From: an uncultured Saprospiraceae bacterium
GTDB taxonomy: Bacteria; Bacteroidota; Bacteroidia; Chitinophagales; Saprospiraceae
Reading direction: 5' to 3'
DNA: 29,555 nt
NCBI GenBank assembly: GCA_937973565.1
Contig: CALJKQ010000208.1
Coordinates: forward strand, 1 to 29,555
Shown piece by piece: positions 8,379 to 15,305 of this stretch. Both the position numbers and the translations under genes were made by a program. Position 1 is the stretch's first letter, and each line of letters opens with the position of its first letter. Under the pieces are notes generated by a model. It saw nothing but the letters and a program-made list of their open reading frames with translations, was not told the origin of the DNA and did no database searches.

Positions 8379-9197
8379 ATGGAAGGCTTTCTTACATTTT
8401 TTGGAGATTTATCCAATGGAGGCAAACTCATTTGGATCGCCATTTGTATGTTGGTATTTTGGCTGTTGGAGGGTCAATATCCACTGGCCTCCTTTTCTTA
8501 TAAAAAATGGCGACATGCAGGGCCCAATCTTGCTTTTCTCCTTTCCACCATTATCATCAATGCTCTTTTTGGCATAGTTACAGCAGGTGTATTTATATGG
8601 ATGTCTGACCATCAGTTTGGACTTCTTTATTGGGTGGATTTGCCCTGGTGGGCTGAATTGATTTTTGCCGTGATGCTTCTTGACCTCCTGGCTCAGTACC
8701 TGGTGCATTACCTGCTGCATAAAGTCAAGTTTATGTGGAGGTTTCACATGGTTCACCACAGCGATACAGCCGTGGATGTAACTTCCGGCACCCGACATCA
8801 TCCTGGTGATTACGTGATGAGGGAGTTTTTTTCATTGGCTGCCATTGTCATCAGTGGTATGCCCTTTGCCTACTACGTTTTTTATCGCCTTTTGACCGTA
8901 TTGTTTACCTATTTCACCCATGCCAATCTCAACCTTCCGGTAGGATTTGACAAGGCATGGAGTTTGATTTTTATTTCTCCCCATATGCACAAATTCCACC
9001 ACCACTTTGAAAGACCGTGGACCGACAGCAATTATGGAAATATCTTTTCCATCTGGGACCGTTTGTTTGGCACCTTTGTGTATGATGATCCCCGTAAAAT
9101 AAGGTATGGACTGGATGTTTTACAGGATGAGACTTCAGACAAGCTGGCTTATCAATTAAAATTGCCGTTTGATAAATCGGTTAAAACAGATTATTGA
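8379..9197 (+). CDS. Sterol desaturase / fatty acid hydroxylase superfamily membrane enzyme
   Basis: The protein has 272 residues, an integral di-iron oxygenase-type protein. Hydrophobic segments lie at ~18-32, ~50-74, ~90-108, ~151-180. The histidine clusters of the family are all present: HYLLH (H110, H114), HMVHH (H123, H126, H127), H140-H141, H181 and HKFHHH (H204, H207-H209), which would bind two irons on the cytoplasmic face. The conserved NYGNIFSIWDRLFGTF segment near 218-233 supports the assignment. Family members hydroxylate or desaturate sterols, fatty acids, carotenoids or alkylglycerols; the substrate cannot be told from sequence, though a lipid is likely. It is a single-gene unit, divergent from the SprB-repeat operon, ended by the terminator at 9322-9353. 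Confidence 0.9.
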   Translation: MEGFLTFFGDLSNGGKLIWIAICMLVFWLLEGQYPLASFSYKKWRHAGPNLAFLLSTIIINALFGIVTAGVFIWMSDHQFGLLYWVDLPWWAELIFAVMLLDLLAQYLVHYLLHKVKFMWRFHMVHHSDTAVDVTSGTRHHPGDYVMREFFSLAAIVISGMPFAYYVFYRLLTVLFTYFTHANLNLPVGFDKAWSLIFISPHMHKFHHHFERPWTDSNYGNIFSIWDRLFGTFVYDDPRKIRYGLDVLQDETSDKLAYQLKLPFDKSVKTDY

Positions 9198-9321
9198 GAT
9201 AAGTAGTTAATAATCAGTAATAAGATTGCTAAAATCCGATCCAAGAAAGTTTTCAATAAGTGACGGATAATTCAGATTATTACTCCCTTTCCTTTCAACA
9301 ATATGAATAGGTCTAAAAAGC

Positions 9322-9353
9322 AAAACCCTGATGATTGGATCATCAGGGTTTTT
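9322..9353. terminator. Bidirectional Rho-independent terminator between the hydroxylase gene and tRNA-Pro
   Basis: A perfect 13-bp stem (9322-9334 with 9340-9352, core AACCCTGATGA / TCATCAGGGTT) encloses a 5-nt loop (TTGGA). A run of five T follows on the plus strand and four T on the minus strand. It can end the hydroxylase mRNA (plus) and the tRNA-Ser/tRNA-Pro transcript (minus), whose last tRNA base is only 4 nt away. Confidence 0.9.
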
Positions 9354-9356
9354 AAG

Positions 9357-9431
9357 TAGGGGCGATAGGATTCGAACCTACGACCCCTTGGTCCCAAACC
9401 AAGTGCGCTAACCGGACTGCGCTACGCCCCT
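9357..9431 (-). tRNA. trnP: tRNA-Pro (anticodon TGG)
   Basis: A 75-nt cloverleaf on the minus strand: acceptor AGGGGCG with CGCCCCT, T8-A9, D stem GCGC/GCGC, anticodon stem CTTGG/CCAAG around loop TTTGGGA, T arm GTAGG-TTCGAAT-CCTAT with one G-T pair, discriminator A. CCA is not encoded. It lies 9 nt after tRNA-Ser and is probably cut from the same transcript. Confidence 0.95.
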
Positions 9432-9440
9432 TTGCTTTTG

Positions 9441-9529
9441 CGGTGAGACCGGGATTCGAACCCGGGGTACCGGTTTCCCAGTACGACAGTTTAGCAAACT
9501 GTTGGTTTCAGCCTCTCACCCATCTCACC
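9441..9529 (-). tRNA. trnS: tRNA-Ser (anticodon GCT)
   Basis: An 89-nt minus-strand tRNA with a long variable arm, as class II serine tRNAs have. The acceptor stem is GGTGAGA/TCTCACC, the anticodon loop TTGCTAA between ACAGT-type stem strands gives GCT (reads AGC/AGT), and the T arm contains GGTTCGAATCC. Discriminator G; CCA is not encoded. It is the first gene of a two-tRNA transcript. Confidence 0.95.
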
Positions 9530-9568
9530 TTTTTCTCACGGGAAAACCCCGTTTGTGAAAAGCGAGTG

Positions 9569-9598
9569 CAAATATACAAAACTTATATAATTTTCAAA
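9569..9598 (-). promoter_or_regulatory. Promoter of the tRNA-Ser/tRNA-Pro operon
   Basis: On the minus strand TTTG (9598-9595), an 18-nt spacer and TATATTTG (9576-9569) match the Bacteroidota housekeeping promoter. Transcription would start near 9563, about 34 nt before the tRNA-Ser 5' end. The leader has a short G/C hairpin (9538-9553 region, ACGGG/CCCGT) that may be removed during processing. Confidence 0.65.
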
Positions 9599-9674
9599 GA
9601 GGATAAATAAAAACTTAAAAGAATTTGAGGAAATGCATTTTTGATCGAACAGATCAGAGAATCAGGTAGCCCCC

Positions 9675-9719
9675 AAAAATGCGAAAAGCCCAAGTTTACT
9701 TTCAAACTCAGGCTCTTTC
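9675..9719 (-). terminator. Rho-independent-type terminator of the candidate small RNA
   Basis: On the minus strand a 15-bp stem with one bulged G (9719-9704 with 9697-9683; GAGCCTGAGTTT against AAACTTGGGCTTTT, G-U pairs in RNA) and a 6-nt loop is followed by GCATTTTT. No protein gene ends here on that strand; the tRNA-Leu gene is more than 300 nt upstream. Confidence 0.6.
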
Positions 9720-9781
9720 GACTAAGGTCTCAAAATAAGAAAACTACATCTTTATAGAGCTATGCTATTATTCTATTATTG
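9675..9781 (-). ncRNA. Candidate small RNA of about 107 nt
   Basis: A consensus promoter (9787-9816) faces a terminator hairpin (9675-9719) on the minus strand, with no usable open frame between (the only ATG is followed directly by TAG). The predicted RNA begins with a perfect tandem repeat of AATAATAG (9780-9773, 9772-9765), continues as an A/U-rich single-stranded region and ends in the hairpin. This architecture is typical of a trans-acting sRNA. I recognise no known family. The flanking gap 9530-10039 is otherwise AT-rich with one small inverted repeat (GAAACTT/AAGTTTC, 9833-9852) just upstream of the promoter. Confidence 0.45.
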
Positions 9782-9786
9782 CGATG

Positions 9787-9816
9787 CAAATTTAATACAT
9801 AGTACAATATTTGCAA
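9787..9816 (-). promoter_or_regulatory. Consensus promoter in front of the candidate small RNA
   Basis: Minus strand: TTG (9816-9814), 19-nt spacer, TAAATTTG (9794-9787). Both elements and spacing match the Bacteroidota consensus, yet no protein-coding gene follows for 1.7 kb on this strand; only the candidate sRNA and then the tRNA operon lie downstream. Confidence 0.6.
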
Positions 9817-10039
9817 CTTAATCCTTAACGAAGAAACTTGGAATAAAGTTTCTATACATCGAAAAAATATATATATAAATTATTTTTAGGGAGCTATGAA
9901 CTGACAATAAATGTCGTATATCTTAGAAAAAATATAAATATTAAGAGATTGTTAACTTTAAAAAAAATATCAGCAAACCGATTTTTTACAAAATAAACCG
10001 CTTAATCTTTGATTTTGACTCCCCAAAAGAACTCAAAAG

Positions 10040-10123
10040 TGCCCGGAACAGGAATCGAACCTGCACGCCCCTACGGACACATGGCCCTCAACCATGCCTG
10101 TCTACCAGTTCCAGCATCCGGGC
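10040..10123 (-). tRNA. trnL: tRNA-Leu (anticodon GAG)
   Basis: An 84-nt minus-strand tRNA with acceptor GCCCGGA/TCCGGGC, leucine-type D loop (GGTAGACA), anticodon stem CATGG/CCATG around TTGAGGG giving GAG, a long variable arm and T arm GGTTCGATTCC. Discriminator A; CCA is not encoded. It stands alone with its own promoter. No convincing terminator is seen directly behind it. Confidence 0.95.
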
Positions 10124-10157
10124 AGACGCTGAATAATTCAACATTTCAAAAGTTGGG

Positions 10158-10189
10158 CAAATGTAGGATTAATTCAAATAGCTGCCAAA
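10158..10189 (-). promoter_or_regulatory. Promoter of tRNA-Leu
   Basis: Minus strand: TTTG (10189-10186), 20-nt spacer, TACATTTG (10165-10158), a full match to the Bacteroidota consensus. Transcription would start near 10152, about 29 nt before the tRNA. It lies in the 107-nt gap behind the stop codon of the ligase-CBS gene. Confidence 0.65.
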
Positions 10190-10230
10190 TTTAATGGGAT
10201 AATTCCTATTCCCTATGGAAGGAATTTTCC

Positions 10231-12153
10231 TTATGGATTTTCCTCCAACCGCTCCATCAATCGGGTAGAAATTTTCAGGAAATCTGTTTCCGTGATTACA
10301 CCGATCAATTCACCATCATTGACTACCGGAAGGCAGCCGATCTTGTTTTCTTTCATGGTCTTCATGGCATCCAAAAGTGAAGCATCCTGGGTTACTGTAT
10401 ATGGATTTTTGATCATCACGTCACTGACCAGGAATACCTTTTTAGTATTTCTGTTCTTCACAAAATGTCTGAGCAGCAACCTCGATGTTACCAGGCCCGC
10501 CAGTTTTCCCTTGCCGTCTTCAACCGGTAAATACCTCACTTTGCGCCAATCCATCATCTCAGCCACGAGCTCAATGATATCGGTTTGCTGAACGGTAAAA
10601 ATATCGGTTTCCATGCATTCACCTACCAGGAGGTGGGAGGGTTTGTAGTCTTTAATCATGTAAGAATCGGGCACTGGCCAGTTGTGTACTTCATTGCCGC
10701 TGATTTGGTTTTCAATGATGGTAGCTGTGAGGGTTGAAAGTGCCTCATCCACAGTAGATTCTTCCTTGAGACCGGTAAAAGCCCTCAACATCCACCTTGC
10801 ACCGTTCATGTGCTTTTCTGCCCTTTCCTGTATAATGCCCAGGTATTTATCAATATCTGCCTGGTCGACATTTCTCAGTTTCAAGCCCTCAGCCGCCAAA
10901 GGTATCAACTCGTGTTTGATGAGTTCCACAGAACTAACCTTCATGTCATTGAACCAGTTGAATTTGGAATCTATGCCAAATTTTGCTGCTTTGGTGAAAT
11001 TGTCGCTAACATCGTCAAAGCTCAATTTCTTGCGAATATCAGGCACATGGTTGGCCATTCCTTCCATCATACCCAACCAGAAACAAGCATTGGCAACCTC
11101 ATCGGCAACCGTTGGACCGGAAGGAATCACCCTGCATTCAATGCGCAAGTGAGGTTTGCCGTTGTCGCTAATGCCATAACAAGGTCTGTTCCACCTGTAA
11201 ACGGTAGAATTGTGCACCTGCAGTGATCTCAATTTAGGAACAATGCCCTGTGAAACCAACGCCAATGAATCCTCCTCAACGTCAGAACTCAATAAAACCC
11301 TGAATCGACTGATATCTTCCTTGTAGATCTCCAGTATGCTGTCATTGAGCCAGGATTTACCAAAAGTAACCCTTGGACTGCGCTCTCTCATGTGTTCATT
11401 GGATGAACGGGTGTCGAGCGCCTGCTGGAACATGGCGATTCTGGATTCATGCCACAGTCTTTTACCAAATACGATCGGAGAGTTGGCTCCAATGGCCATT
11501 ATGGGTGCGGTCAGAGCCTGTGCTATGTTGTATTTGTGCACAAAATCATGTGAAGCCACCTGCAGGTGAACCTGAAAAGAGGTATTTACAGCTTCGAGAA
11601 GCGGCGAATCGTGTTTGAGGTATAATTCATCGAGACCATCCAGACGCAACTCAAAATTGGCTCCCTGCAATTGATTGTGAATAGCTGCCATCAGAGCGTA
11701 GTACCTTTGTTTGGGTGTGAGGTTGTCCATGGTAAGATGGTACTTGCGCAAAGTGGGCAGAATGCCGGTCAATACAAGTGACACCCCCATTTCCTTCAAT
11801 ACATTCTGAATGATGTTCAGCTTATCGCTATTTTCGGTATGTAGATCATGGAAGCAAGAACCAGTAAATTCCCTTGGGGTAAGGTTGGTTTCCAGATTGA
11901 ACTTGCCCAGCTCTGTTCCCACCCAATCATGCTCTTTGAGTTTTTCCAGAGCTTCAATTGCAACCATTGCAGGTTTGTAATTGCTGAGATTGACCATCAC
12001 CATTTCCTGCTCGGCTCCGATCCTGGTGATGTCGTTTTCAAACCAGTCGTTTTCGAGCATTTGTTCAAATGAACGAACGTCGTCCAAAAGTGATTTGACA
12101 AATTTTTGCATTTGTCTCTGGTCCTTTACCAATGATACTCTCTGTTCTCCCAT
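10231..12153 (-). CDS. Glutamate-cysteine ligase family 2 (GCS2)-like enzyme fused to two CBS domains
   Basis: The protein has 640 residues. Residues ~20-500 resemble the GCS2 carboxylate-amine ligase fold: the ATP/metal-binding-type segment IGAEQEMVMV (~45-54), FNLETNLTPREF (~85-96), the FELRLDGLDELYL and AVNTSFQVHLQV segments (~165-200), and ECRVIPSGPTVADEV (~335-350). Family members join glutamate and cysteine (first step to glutathione) or make related gamma-glutamyl amides; the exact substrate is not certain. Residues ~512-570 and ~577-636 are two CBS domains (GECMETDIFTV; VSDVMIKNPYTV, then GCLPVVNDGELIGVITETD), which usually bind adenine nucleotides and regulate an attached enzyme. GCS2 enzymes are usually about 370-420 residues, so this is an extended fusion. 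No signal peptide; cytoplasmic. Start is the ATG at 12153; a second Met at residue 15 is possible. Confidence 0.88.
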   Translation of the reverse strand: MGEQRVSLVKDQRQMQKFVKSLLDDVRSFEQMLENDWFENDITRIGAEQEMVMVNLSNYKPAMVAIEALEKLKEHDWVGTELGKFNLETNLTPREFTGSCFHDLHTENSDKLNIIQNVLKEMGVSLVLTGILPTLRKYHLTMDNLTPKQRYYALMAAIHNQLQGANFELRLDGLDELYLKHDSPLLEAVNTSFQVHLQVASHDFVHKYNIAQALTAPIMAIGANSPIVFGKRLWHESRIAMFQQALDTRSSNEHMRERSPRVTFGKSWLNDSILEIYKEDISRFRVLLSSDVEEDSLALVSQGIVPKLRSLQVHNSTVYRWNRPCYGISDNGKPHLRIECRVIPSGPTVADEVANACFWLGMMEGMANHVPDIRKKLSFDDVSDNFTKAAKFGIDSKFNWFNDMKVSSVELIKHELIPLAAEGLKLRNVDQADIDKYLGIIQERAEKHMNGARWMLRAFTGLKEESTVDEALSTLTATIIENQISGNEVHNWPVPDSYMIKDYKPSHLLVGECMETDIFTVQQTDIIELVAEMMDWRKVRYLPVEDGKGKLAGLVTSRLLLRHFVKNRNTKKVFLVSDVMIKNPYTVTQDASLLDAMKTMKENKIGCLPVVNDGELIGVITETDFLKISTRLMERLEENP

Positions 12154-12398
12154 GATTTTTGTTTGCTTATCTTTCGATGTTGTGACAAAAAGAAAAATTT
12201 AATCTCTTTGCCACAAAAAAACCAAATTTTCTATTCATTTCCCATCTAAAAGCGAGCCAAGTTTAAAAATGTTTTAAAAAGGGACTTATATGCAGTGAAA
12301 AATCTGTTAAATCCCACTTAAATCCATGAAAAAGTTGTTACACGGAGACAAAGCCGGCGTTAGTAGTAAGAAATGGGGCTAAAAACCATCCAAATCCT

Positions 12399-12406
12399 TA
12401 CATTTG
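12399..12406 (+). promoter_or_regulatory. Candidate -7 box (TACATTTG) for the DUF6438 lipoprotein operon
   Basis: An exact TAnnTTTG match about 40 nt before the start at 12449. No TTG at the usual distance upstream. The gap 12154-12427 shows no comparable element facing the ligase-CBS gene on the other strand. Confidence 0.4.
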
Positions 12407-12448
12407 CAATGTTTGATAAACGATTGAATGGGATACCCCTTTGCCAAA

Positions 12449-13195
12449 ATGATGAAACAAAACTTTAGTTGGATATTGATTTTACCGTGTCTTTTGATGA
12501 TTTCATCCTGTACAACATCTAAAAAGACAGCATCCGGTCCGGAATTGTTTTTATATTCCATGCACCAGGGACCCTGCTTTGGCTTTTGTCCGGTTTACGA
12601 TTTGTTTGTTTACGAGAGCGGAAAAGTCGTGTGGGATGCCCGAAGATTTAACAAAACGAATGGAAAATTTGAAAAACAATTGAGTGATGCAGAACTCAAA
12701 ACAATAAAAGAAGCTTTCAAAAAAGCAAACCTGTTTAAGATGCAGGATGAATACCCTACAGAAGTTGCCGATCTTCCCACCATCACATTGTCGGAAACCA
12801 AAAAAGGCAAGGTAAAAACGGTAAAGGGCAATGAGAAAATGCCGGAATCCTTTGAGCATTGCGTAGACCTTATGCGACAGCTTACCCAGAATGGTCCGTG
12901 GCTGATGGTTGAACAATATCAGGAGGATGAACCCCAAAGAAAAGTCCAAAAAGAGGAATACATTTACGATGAAATAATCATTGAGCCCAATGCAGGTACC
13001 AGTCTGCCTAAATGGTTCAGAGATAACGCCAATTACGGTATTCACTTAATCAGGAAAATCAGTCCGGACCTCAACTTATGGTTGATAGGATACGATAAAA
13101 ATCAGTTGGAGCCCAAAATGATGCTTGATATGCTCAAAAAGGATTCATCCATTAAAACTGCCGAATTCAATAAAAAAACAGAAGAAAGAAATTAA
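12449..13195 (+). CDS. DUF6438-type lipoprotein
   Basis: The protein has 248 residues from this start. MMKQNFSWILILPCLLMISS ends in a lipobox (ISSC) with the lipidated Cys at residue 21; an in-frame ATG at 12428 would add seven residues before the signal peptide and is the less likely start. Residues ~30-150 match the DUF6438 pattern: GPCFGFCPVYDLFVYESGKV, an ARRF strand, then LSDAELKTIKEAFKKANLF and a DLPTITLS segment. The C-terminal ~100 residues are charged and unassigned, including a LPKWFRDNANYGIHLIRK stretch. It is predicted to be anchored to the outer membrane, facing the periplasm or the outside. It lies 24 nt upstream of a small beta-barrel protein on the same strand, so the two may act together. 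No biochemical function is known to me for this family. Confidence 0.85.
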   Translation: MMKQNFSWILILPCLLMISSCTTSKKTASGPELFLYSMHQGPCFGFCPVYDLFVYESGKVVWDARRFNKTNGKFEKQLSDAELKTIKEAFKKANLFKMQDEYPTEVADLPTITLSETKKGKVKTVKGNEKMPESFEHCVDLMRQLTQNGPWLMVEQYQEDEPQRKVQKEEYIYDEIIIEPNAGTSLPKWFRDNANYGIHLIRKISPDLNLWLIGYDKNQLEPKMMLDMLKKDSSIKTAEFNKKTEERN

Positions 13196-13219
13196 CCAAA
13201 ATAAAGCAACACCATTTGT

Positions 13220-13780
13220 ATGAAAATCAGAATAAGTTTACTGCTCATCCTTGCCGTCTTGTTGGCAGGAGAGATGCAGGCACAGCGAACAAGAACCAGT
13301 CGCAGGACCAGAGAGACGAGAGAAAAAGACACTACCAGCCTGGCAGATAATTTGGCTGGTGACATCAGGATTGGCAACATCAATATCCAGAACGGATTCC
13401 AACTTTCACTGAAGCCCAGTGTTGGCTACAAGTTTGGGAAAGTAGTTTCAGCCGGTTTAGGAGGCAGGTTTTTTTATCAGTTTATCAATGTATTTGCCGG
13501 CGATGACTTTTCGATACTTGATTACGGGGGCTTCGCCTATGCACGTGCCAAGTTGGGACAAAACTTTTATCTGCAGGGTGAATACGCCTATACAGATTTT
13601 GATTACAGCAAATCCTTTGGCGTACACTACAAAGTCTGGTATCCCGTGGTAGGAGGTGGTTACCTCAGTGGTGGAGACAACTGGAAGTACGGTCTGGAAG
13701 TCATGTTTCCCCTAAGTGGTGAAGCAAGGGATTACGGCCCCGTGCTTGAATATTGGATCAATATTGCCTACAAATTCTAA
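13220..13780 (+). CDS. Small outer-membrane beta-barrel-like protein
   Basis: The protein has 186 residues. MKIRISLLLILAVLLAGEMQ plus AQ is a signal peptide cleaved near residue 22. It is followed by an unusually basic linker (RTRTSRRTRETREK, ~23-36) and then by alternating strands typical of small outer-membrane barrels: FQLSLKPSVGYKFG, KVVSAGLGGRFFYQF, GFAYARAKLGQNFYLQGEYAY, YPVVGGGYLSGG, and a C-terminal YWINIAYKF ending in Phe, as barrel proteins targeted by BamA commonly do. An eight-stranded barrel would fit the length. It follows the DUF6438 lipoprotein in the same operon and meets the DUF4407 gene tail to tail with a 10-nt gap. No substrate or enzymatic residues are evident. Confidence 0.82.
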   Translation: MKIRISLLLILAVLLAGEMQAQRTRTSRRTRETREKDTTSLADNLAGDIRIGNINIQNGFQLSLKPSVGYKFGKVVSAGLGGRFFYQFINVFAGDDFSILDYGGFAYARAKLGQNFYLQGEYAYTDFDYSKSFGVHYKVWYPVVGGGYLSGGDNWKYGLEVMFPLSGEARDYGPVLEYWINIAYKF

Positions 13781-13790
13781 TCTTTCTCCA

Positions 13791-14954
13791 TCAGGACAAA
13801 GCATCGTTTGCTGCATCGCGAAGGATTTTTCCTCTGCTGAGATAATCCTTAAGGGAATGCGCTGATTTTTTGATTTCGTCTACCTCTCCCTGGATGGCGT
13901 GGGTAAAGATCTCATTTTCAGCTTTGATCAACGTTTCATTTCTGTGACTTCTTGTATCATTTTCGAGCGCCAGTTTGTGGTTGACTTCCATTTTTCTGAG
14001 GGTAGTAATTTGTTTGTGGTCCAGGGCGAATTCATTTTCAATTTTATCCAGTACAAAATCATAGGGTGATCTTTCTGAAATTACCTTTACAAACATAGGG
14101 GCCGTTTCAATAGCGATGAAGAGCAACATGATAAAAATTCCGGCAATGTAAACCGCATGGGATTTGGCCGACACCCTGCTTAGAGCTTCCATTCGGGAAG
14201 CAAAACCTGTAAGTGCTACCTGCTGCATTTTGACGAGTGCATCATCCCGTTGTGCCAGCAATTTATTTTTTTCATTTTCTTTTTGTTGAATGAGGGGCGT
14301 ATAATCTTTCAATTTGGCATCGTACTCATTTTCTGCCAGTAAGGCTGCCTGTTGTTTTGCTTTGTAAATAGGACCCATGTTCCTGATCTTTGATCCACCG
14401 GTACCATCTGCCTCTGCCAGGGCTTCTCCCACCCGTGCATCTTTGGTTTTTTGGAAAGCAGCCAATTCACTTTTGTATTGATTAATTTCATTGTCAAGAC
14501 GGGTGAGTTCGCTTTTGAACCTTGCATTTAAAAGGTCTTCATGCTCTTTTCTTCTTTCCTGCTGCATGGATACAATTTCAGATTGAATTTCAGTATCAAA
14601 AATTTTGAGCTCAAGGGGCTTTGAAATAACCAGGCTTATGATAACCGCAAGTACGATTCTGGGCAAAGCAATGGACCAGTCCGCAATAAAGTTGTCCTTC
14701 TTTTTCATGCTGGAAACAATGTATCTGTCAAGGTTGAAAATGAGGGCACCCCACATCAATGCAAATAAAGTAGCAGAGAAAAAATTGCCGAATACGGTAT
14801 AGAGTGCATAACCCGATGCAACCGTGGCAAATAGGCCGGTGAAAAAAACGGTAGCTCCTATCCCTACGTACTTATTGCGTTCAGTAGGTGTTTTTTCCAA
14901 TATTGATTGATCGCAGCCTGAACAAAACAGGAAAAAAGAAGAAAGTGAACTCAT
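13791..14954 (-). CDS. DUF4407-family inner-membrane protein with coiled coil
   Basis: The protein has 387 residues. Three hydrophobic helices lie near the N-terminus (~29-55, ~58-80, ~92-113), then a long charged coiled coil (~120-245, rich in Glu, Lys, Gln), then a fourth helix (~268-290) and a charged cytoplasmic-type tail. The family signature is present: GALIFNLDRYIVSSMKKKDN after helix 2, SKPLELKIF after helix 3, and ETAPMFVKVISERSPYDF after helix 4. DUF4407 proteins have no established activity that I know of. The N-terminus carries two cysteines (CSGCDQS). The gene stands alone; no consensus promoter was found in front of it. Confidence 0.88.
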   Translation of the reverse strand: MSSLSSFFLFCSGCDQSILEKTPTERNKYVGIGATVFFTGLFATVASGYALYTVFGNFFSATLFALMWGALIFNLDRYIVSSMKKKDNFIADWSIALPRIVLAVIISLVISKPLELKIFDTEIQSEIVSMQQERRKEHEDLLNARFKSELTRLDNEINQYKSELAAFQKTKDARVGEALAEADGTGGSKIRNMGPIYKAKQQAALLAENEYDAKLKDYTPLIQQKENEKNKLLAQRDDALVKMQQVALTGFASRMEALSRVSAKSHAVYIAGIFIMLLFIAIETAPMFVKVISERSPYDFVLDKIENEFALDHKQITTLRKMEVNHKLALENDTRSHRNETLIKAENEIFTHAIQGEVDEIKKSAHSLKDYLSRGKILRDAANDALS

Positions 14955-15305
14955 GACGCAAGATTTAAAAGTTTGAGATGGATTTCATGCAGTAAGCGGA
15001 AAACAACCTTTCAACTCAGGAAAACTGATTTGTTTACAGTTGCGTTACGATACAAGCAGAATAACCGTTACACTTCAAAAATATTGTTCATGCAAAGGAA
15101 AAGCAGATATTTTTAGACGAAATCCATAAAAATCAGGACAAAACAGCATGGATTTTAATAACTCTCCAAATAAATAATTGAAATAATTCCAAAATTAAAA
15201 TAAAATAGGGCGGATAATTTTTGTTTTAACCGTATTGAATTTTGTGACCAAACTTGCGTGAATCCATACAAAATAGAGTAAATTCGCTTGTAGATAGCAT
15301 TAAAA
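14955..15305. other. Divergent intergenic region between DUF4407 and the adhesin operon
   Basis: A 351-nt AT-rich gap between two divergently transcribed genes. It must hold two promoters, but I see no exact TAnnTTTG facing either gene. The best plus-strand match, GAATTTTG (15237-15244), has one mismatch and no well-spaced TTG. No hairpin, repeat or short gene is supported. Confidence 0.5.

Noticed and set aside
9209..9283. Complementary AT segments (TAATAATC ... GATTATTA) after the hydroxylase gene
   Set aside because: Arms of 8 nt with more than 50 nt spacing in AT-rich sequence are expected by chance; the real terminator is at 9322-9353.
9833..9852. Small hairpin GAAACTT/AAGTTTC in the tRNA intergenic region
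   Set aside because: Seven AT-rich pairs with no T tract or gene end; too weak for a separate terminator or RNA call, noted only as a possible operator for the sRNA promoter.
12551..13045. Open frame of 164 codons on the minus strand
   Set aside because: Fully antisense to the DUF6438 lipoprotein, Phe/Cys-rich low-complexity product, no family match; a shadow frame.
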